From positions 1 through 9,729 of the forward strand of contig JASEIE010000141.1 in NCBI GenBank assembly GCA_030024065.1: a DNA stretch of 9,729 nt, written 5' to 3'. Below the pieces are notes generated by a model. That model saw only the letters and a list, made by a program, of their open reading frames with translations, searched no databases and was not told where the DNA came from. Shown piece after piece: positions 6,616 to 9,729 of this stretch. Position 1 is the first letter of the stretch, and each line of letters opens with the position of its first letter. Source of the DNA: Thermodesulfobacteriota bacterium (GTDB lineage Bacteria; Desulfobacterota; BSN033; UBA1163). The translations under genes and the position numbers were made by a program.

Positions 6616-7281
6616 CTATGTGGCGCTCAAAAACATACTGGCCGCCCGCTCGATGTGTTGTCTTGCTTCCTGTTCTGCCTTCCCGGGCTGTTTTCTCAAA
6701 ATCGCATTGAGAATGTTTTTATGTTCCTTTAAAGAAATTTTAGGCCGGCTCACGAAAGACAAGTTCATCTTTCGGACCAAACGAATCTGTTTTTGGAAGT
6801 TATTGTAGATTGCCTTAACTTTTTTGTTGTTGCTCCCGAGAACGATCATCTCGTGAAATTCCCGATTCAATTTTTGATATTTCAAAACATTATTTTTTTT
6901 GACTTGGGTCTCCATCTCCTGATAGATCTGTCTTAATTTGGCAAGCTCATCGCCAGTCGCCCCCTTACAGAAATTCCTTGCCGCAAGCCCCTCGAGGATA
7001 GCAACGATCTCATAAATTTCCGAGATGTCCTCTTTTGAGATCCATTGGACGATTGCACCCTTCCTTGGGACCCTTCTGATTAATCCATCCTTTTCCAGCA
7101 GACGCAAAGCTTCCCGGATGGGACCCCGGCTGACTCCAAAACCTTTGGACAACTCATCTTCGATCAACCGATCGCCGGGTCTTATTTTGCCTTCAAGAAT
7201 GGCTTTTTCCAGCGAGCAATAAACTTTATCAGGCAAGGCCTCGAGATTATCGAAGGATGAAAGAAATAAATGGTTCCTCAT
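6616..7281 (-). CDS. GntR-family transcriptional regulator, FCD (FadR-like) subgroup
   Basis: This 221-aa regulator starts at the ATG at 7281. The N-terminal winged helix-turn-helix includes VYCSLEKAILEGKIRPGDRL and the recognition region FGVSRGPIREALRLLEKDG (about residues 48-66), with the wing at RRVPRKGA. The C-terminal all-helical FCD domain carries the likely metal/ligand site Asn139, His143 (NREFH), His187 and His209. FCD regulators usually sense small carboxylic acids and act as repressors released by ligand. It is the first gene of the run, nine bases ahead of an RraA-like gene, and a palindrome typical of this family lies on its own promoter, so autoregulation of the operon is likely. 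The start is odd: no Shine-Dalgarno is close to the ATG. In-frame TTG codons at 7293 and 7290 are alternatives, and an in-frame stop just above (7303-7305) excludes anything longer. Confidence 0.9.
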   Translation of the reverse strand: MRNHLFLSSFDNLEALPDKVYCSLEKAILEGKIRPGDRLIEDELSKGFGVSRGPIREALRLLEKDGLIRRVPRKGAIVQWISKEDISEIYEIVAILEGLAARNFCKGATGDELAKLRQIYQEMETQVKKNNVLKYQKLNREFHEMIVLGSNNKKVKAIYNNFQKQIRLVRKMNLSFVSRPKISLKEHKNILNAILRKQPGKAEQEARQHIERAASMFLSAT

Positions 7282-7332
7282 CGGGGTCAACAAACCGGAA
7301 GATCACGTCACCCTCTCCCGGAGTCTCTTGGG

Positions 7333-7371
7333 GTCCTTTCCGAAGAAAGTCGACAGAGCTTCTTGGGCTCT
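7333..7371 (-). promoter_or_regulatory. Two adjacent stem-loops in the leader of the GntR gene
   Basis: Within the predicted leader, AGAGC (7371-7367) pairs with GCTCT (7359-7355) around a 7-base loop. Directly after it, CTTTC-TTCG-GAAAG (7349-7336) forms a stem capped by the very stable C(UUCG)G tetraloop, with GTC/GAC extending the base across a two-base bulge. Neither is followed by a T-run, so they look like leader structure and not like terminators. Confidence 0.4.
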
Positions 7372-7421
7372 CAAAGAAACCCTGAACGGTTTCCTTCTCT
7401 CGCATCAGGGTGTCCAAGTTT

Positions 7422-7433
7422 ATTGTCAACAAT
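7422..7433. promoter_or_regulatory. Candidate operator of the GntR/FCD regulator
   Basis: The minus-strand sequence ATTGT-TG-ACAAT is a perfect 5-bp inverted repeat with a 2-bp centre. It resembles the TTGT..ACAA palindromes bound by many FCD regulators. It overlaps the -10 box and the expected transcription start of the promoter ahead of the regulator gene, where a bound repressor would block RNA polymerase. Confidence 0.55.
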
Positions 7434-7459
7434 CTACAATTAAAAAAATTTTTTGTCAA
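7431..7459 (-). promoter_or_regulatory. sigma70-type promoter ahead of the GntR-led operon (proximal)
   Basis: On the minus strand, a perfect -35 TTGACA (7459-7454) is followed by a 17-base spacer and TAGATT (7436-7431, four of six matches). A-rich and T-rich runs surround it. The expected start near 7424 would give a leader of about 140 bases before the regulator ATG. Confidence 0.55.
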
Positions 7460-7498
7460 CTCATTTTTTTCCCATTTCTTTTTCACGCATGATTCAGG

Positions 7499-7525
7499 AT
7501 TATATTAAGTAAAAATTTTTGTTAA
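7499..7525 (-). promoter_or_regulatory. Second, distal sigma70-type promoter candidate for the GntR-led operon
   Basis: On the minus strand, TTAACA (7525-7520, five of six) is followed by a 15-base spacer and a perfect TATAAT (7504-7499). The spacer is two bases shorter than optimal. The site lies in a strongly AT-rich stretch that by itself raises the chance of such matches. Confidence 0.35.
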
Positions 7526-7561
7526 CTATTTTATTAAGAAGAGAAAATTGAAATGTGAACA

Positions 7562-7582
7562 TCCGGGTTCATTAAGTCCGGA
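7562..7582 (-). terminator. Weak stem-loop after the MoaD-like gene
   Basis: On the minus strand, TCCGG, an 11-base loop and CCGGA form a short GC-rich stem 36 bases past the stop of the MoaD-like gene. A T-rich stretch begins about ten bases later instead of directly after the stem. It may end the AOR transcript, but it is not a textbook intrinsic terminator. The rest of the 7282-7617 gap holds the promoters, operator and leader listed separately. Confidence 0.2.
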
Positions 7583-7617
7583 GCTGGAAATAGGCTCAAC
7601 ATTGGGCAAAGGTTGTT

Positions 7618-7836
7618 CTATCCTCCAGATAAGATGGGCATGATGAGAACGGAATGATCATTCTCGATCAGGCTATCCAGACTCCCTGCTTTCTGATCGA
7701 TGAGAATGATGATGTCCGCCTTTGGAAAATTTGAGGGTAATATCTCCCTCAGGGGCACGGGCTTTTCTAATCGTACTTCCTTTGTCCGTGTCCCGACGAG
7801 ATCTGCCAAGTAGCCAAAAAACTTAAGCTCAGCCAA
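7618..7836 (-). CDS. MoaD/ThiS-family sulfur carrier protein paired with AOR
   Basis: This small ubiquitin-fold protein, 72 aa, ends in LSGG, the C-terminal Gly-Gly that MoaD-type carriers use for adenylation and thiocarboxylation. The N-terminal strand (AELKFFGYLADLVG) and the later VLIMPILSGG strand fit the family, although it is shorter than most MoaD proteins (about 80 aa). The start codon is TTG and overlaps the AOR stop by eight bases, with GGAG four bases upstream, so translation is coupled to AOR. MoaD-like genes commonly sit next to AOR-family genes and presumably supply sulfur for the tungstopterin dithiolene; that role is known for the family and inferred here. Alternatively it could serve the molybdenum hydroxylase downstream as well. 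Confidence 0.85.
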   Translation of the reverse strand: MAELKFFGYLADLVGTRTKEVRLEKPVPLREILPSNFPKADIIILIDQKAGSLDSLIENDHSVLIMPILSGG

Positions 7837-9646
7837 CTGTCTCCAACATCTCCTTAGAAACCTCCTTCAGGCCAAGCTTGTCAAGCGTCGCCTGAAGAGG
7901 TATTCCATTCTGATCCCAGCCACGAAGTTCATAATACCAGGAAAGCATCTGGTCATACTTTTCTCTGTCGACCTTTATCCCCTTTACCTTTCCCTGAGAT
8001 TGGGCTTCCTCAAACCAGCGGTCAGGCGGGTAATCCCATTTTCGACCGAATTCGGGGATCTCTCTTTTCCAGAAAGCCCGGATCAGATTGTAGTTTCGGT
8101 CTCCAAGTTGATAGAGGTCTTCCCATGTCCTCTTCTCTCCGGTAATGGCCTCCAGGTATTCGGGATACCAGTGAAGTCCAAAACTCACCTCAACCCAGGG
8201 CAACCGGCAGACCGTTGCCGATTCAAAGAACCCACCCCGGATTCGCTGAAACTCAATCAGTTTCTCCACTTTTGACTTATTATAGGAGAATCGATCGTTT
8301 GCTATCTCCCAGGAAATGATCCAGGCATCCTTATGGTGGGCGCCAATGGGAGAGGTTCCAAAGGAGAGGGCCATCCCGGGACAGCCGTGGCAGTTGTATG
8401 CTGATATCTCCAGCCCCTTCACATGCATAGCCCACCTTTGAGAACCTTTTCCGAGGCTTTCTGACGCAGCCTTGACTCCCCGGCATACGAGCTTTCCGAG
8501 TCCTTCTCCTTTTCCAATTTCAGCGACCAGTTTTTGGGCAGCTTCAAAATCTCCCCACTTCACCTTCTCCGGTATCAATCCCTTTTCTGAAGCCTCCATG
8601 AGAAATCCGATGCCGCTTCCCAGGGAGATCGTATCGAGTCCCCACTCATCTGCCATTCGATTCAACAGGGCTACTTGTGGCAGACTTTTCAACCCGATAT
8701 TGGGCCCCAGCATTCCCACATTTTCGTAATCGAGTTCTGCCTCCTGGTTGTTTGAATCCTTGATGATATGGCCGCACTGCATGTTGCACATGGGGCACCC
8801 TTTGCGACCCACATGAAGCTGATCCAGCACATAACCATCCATCTCTTTCGAGAATTCAAAAACCCCTTCCCTGTAATTGAACGTCGGAAGGCATCCGTTT
8901 TCATTGCACCATTCAAACGCCTGCATGGTCCCCTGTTTCATCCAGAATTCGTAGCTCTCTTTTCCTTTGATCTCCTCATATCCCTTCTTGCCGAGTTCCC
9001 GCAGTTTGGCATCATCAAAGTTGGAAATATTTCCGGTTCCCTTGATGACGATCGCTTTCAAGCGCTTGGACCCCATGACAGCGCCCATTCCGGGCCGTCC
9101 CCCTGCCCTGCCTTTCTGTGACATGACCGTTGAAATACGGACAAGGTTTTCTCCGGCAGGACCGATGATAAGGATTCCTGAATTTCTTCCATGCTTTTTC
9201 TCAAGGAGATCCTGAACCTCAAATGTATTCCTGCCCCATAATTCAGAGGCATCTACGATCTTGACATTCTCATCCTCAATCAAGAGGTAACAGGGCTTCT
9301 CTGACTTTCCCTCCACGATGACGACATCATAACCTGCCTTTCTGAGATGAACGGAGGCCATGGTCCCAATATTTCCATCTCCATAGCCGCCCGTCAGAGG
9401 GCTTTTGGAGGCGATCACCATCTTTCCTGTACTGGGAAGAGGCTGACCAGAGAGTGGACCTGTTGAAAAGACGATTTTATTTTTCTCTGAAAGGGGATCC
9501 ACCTTTCTGACTTCCTCCCACAATAGCTTTACAGCCAATCCCCTTCCCCCCAGAAAGTCCCGCTTTATCTCGTCGGGAATCTCTTCTTTTAAGACCTTTC
9601 CGTTCGAAAGATTCACTCTCAGCAATTTTCCACCATACCCTTTCAT
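7829..9646 (-). CDS. aor: Aldehyde:ferredoxin oxidoreductase family, tungstopterin enzyme
   Basis: This 605-aa cytoplasmic enzyme is full length for the family and oxidises aldehydes to carboxylic acids (or the reverse) with ferredoxin-level electrons. The N-terminal pterin-binding domain shows FLGGRGLAVKLLW (31-43), STGPLSG, SPLTGGYGDGNIG (82-94) and GRPGMGAVMGSKRLKAIV (183-200). The [4Fe-4S] cluster ligands are Cys284, Cys287, Cys291 (CPMCNMQC) and Cys480. Glu308 (DYENVG) and His437/438 (GAHH) are the best matches to the acid/base residues near tungsten in the Pyrococcus enzyme. The C-terminus has the usual ELRGWDQNGIP. An unusual CHGC pair (Cys419, Cys422) lies in the pterin-proximal loop before GAHHKD. 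GGAGG lies eight bases before the ATG. It overlaps the MoaD-like gene. Which aldehyde it uses is unknown; benzoyl-CoA reductase subunit BamB is a distant relative but its partner genes are absent here. Confidence 0.93.
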   Translation of the reverse strand: MKGYGGKLLRVNLSNGKVLKEEIPDEIKRDFLGGRGLAVKLLWEEVRKVDPLSEKNKIVFSTGPLSGQPLPSTGKMVIASKSPLTGGYGDGNIGTMASVHLRKAGYDVVIVEGKSEKPCYLLIEDENVKIVDASELWGRNTFEVQDLLEKKHGRNSGILIIGPAGENLVRISTVMSQKGRAGGRPGMGAVMGSKRLKAIVIKGTGNISNFDDAKLRELGKKGYEEIKGKESYEFWMKQGTMQAFEWCNENGCLPTFNYREGVFEFSKEMDGYVLDQLHVGRKGCPMCNMQCGHIIKDSNNQEAELDYENVGMLGPNIGLKSLPQVALLNRMADEWGLDTISLGSGIGFLMEASEKGLIPEKVKWGDFEAAQKLVAEIGKGEGLGKLVCRGVKAASESLGKGSQRWAMHVKGLEISAYNCHGCPGMALSFGTSPIGAHHKDAWIISWEIANDRFSYNKSKVEKLIEFQRIRGGFFESATVCRLPWVEVSFGLHWYPEYLEAITGEKRTWEDLYQLGDRNYNLIRAFWKREIPEFGRKWDYPPDRWFEEAQSQGKVKGIKVDREKYDQMLSWYYELRGWDQNGIPLQATLDKLGLKEVSKEMLETVG

Positions 9647-9684
9647 CTTTTAAACCTCCATTCTTCTCAACTTTATACTGCAAT

Positions 9685-9726
9685 TCAGACACTGGACTTC
9701 AGACGTTAGACATCAGACTTCTCTAA
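9685..9726. repeat. Degenerate 7-bp tandem repeat upstream of aor
   Basis: Read on the plus strand, the tract divides into heptamers TCAGACA, CTGGACT, TCAGACG, TTAGACA, TCAGACT and a decayed TCTCTAA. TCAGAC recurs at 9685, 9699 and 9713, an exact 14-base step. On the minus strand the unit reads GTCTGAN. The array may continue past the window edge. It resembles short heptamer repeats spread through intergenic DNA of some bacteria. Confidence 0.6.
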
Positions 9727-9729
9727 TAT

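Noticed and set aside
7247..7486. 79-aa minus-strand frame (or 52 aa from its internal ATG at 7405) ahead of the GntR gene
   Set aside because: It starts with GTG inside the promoter region, the internal ATG has no good ribosome binding site, it overlaps the regulator start and matches no family I know.
9685..9726. CRISPR array
   Set aside because: The unit is 7 bp with no spacers and no cas genes nearby.

Overview
This 9.7-kb window comes from a bacterium. Every gene I can support lies on the minus strand, so the transcriptional order runs from high to low coordinates. A tungsten-type aldehyde ferredoxin oxidoreductase with its own MoaD-like sulfur carrier points to an anaerobe. Strong Shine-Dalgarno sites and sigma70-like promoters fit a Gram-negative anaerobe such as a member of the Desulfobacterota, but the taxonomic guess is weak.

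Layout in order of transcription: (1) 9729-9647, an upstream tract carrying a degenerate 7-bp tandem repeat. (2) 9646-7618, an aldehyde:ferredoxin oxidoreductase (AOR) and an overlapping MoaD/ThiS-like protein ending in Gly-Gly. (3) 7617-7282, an AT-rich intergenic region with two candidate promoters, a palindromic GntR-type operator and a structured leader. (4) 7281-6616, a GntR/FCD regulator. (5) 6606-4525, three tandem RraA/HMG-aldolase-like proteins. (6) 4425-269, a CoxG-like SRPBCC protein followed by the FAD, 2Fe-2S and molybdopterin subunits of a xanthine-dehydrogenase-family molybdenum hydroxylase. (7) 268-1, no convincing gene, but a minus-strand promoter and inverted repeats that look like the control region of a gene beyond the left edge.

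From the regulator onward the genes are closely spaced and probably form one operon of eight genes, controlled by their own first gene. The molybdenum enzyme has a complete cofactor set and the catalytic glutamate. By eye it lacks the two residues that bind purine in xanthine dehydrogenase, and it lacks the active-site loop of CO dehydrogenase, so its substrate is probably neither xanthine nor CO. CoxG suggests that its electrons go to a quinone. The three RraA-like proteins all keep the D/E-X20-R-D site of class II pyruvate aldolases and oxaloacetate decarboxylases, so they probably cleave or decarboxylate oxo-acids. My inference is a catabolic module for an unknown organic acid or heterocycle, in which hydroxylation is followed by C-C cleavage and aldehydes are handled by the neighbouring AOR. 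Neither the substrate nor the order of steps can be read from the sequence.
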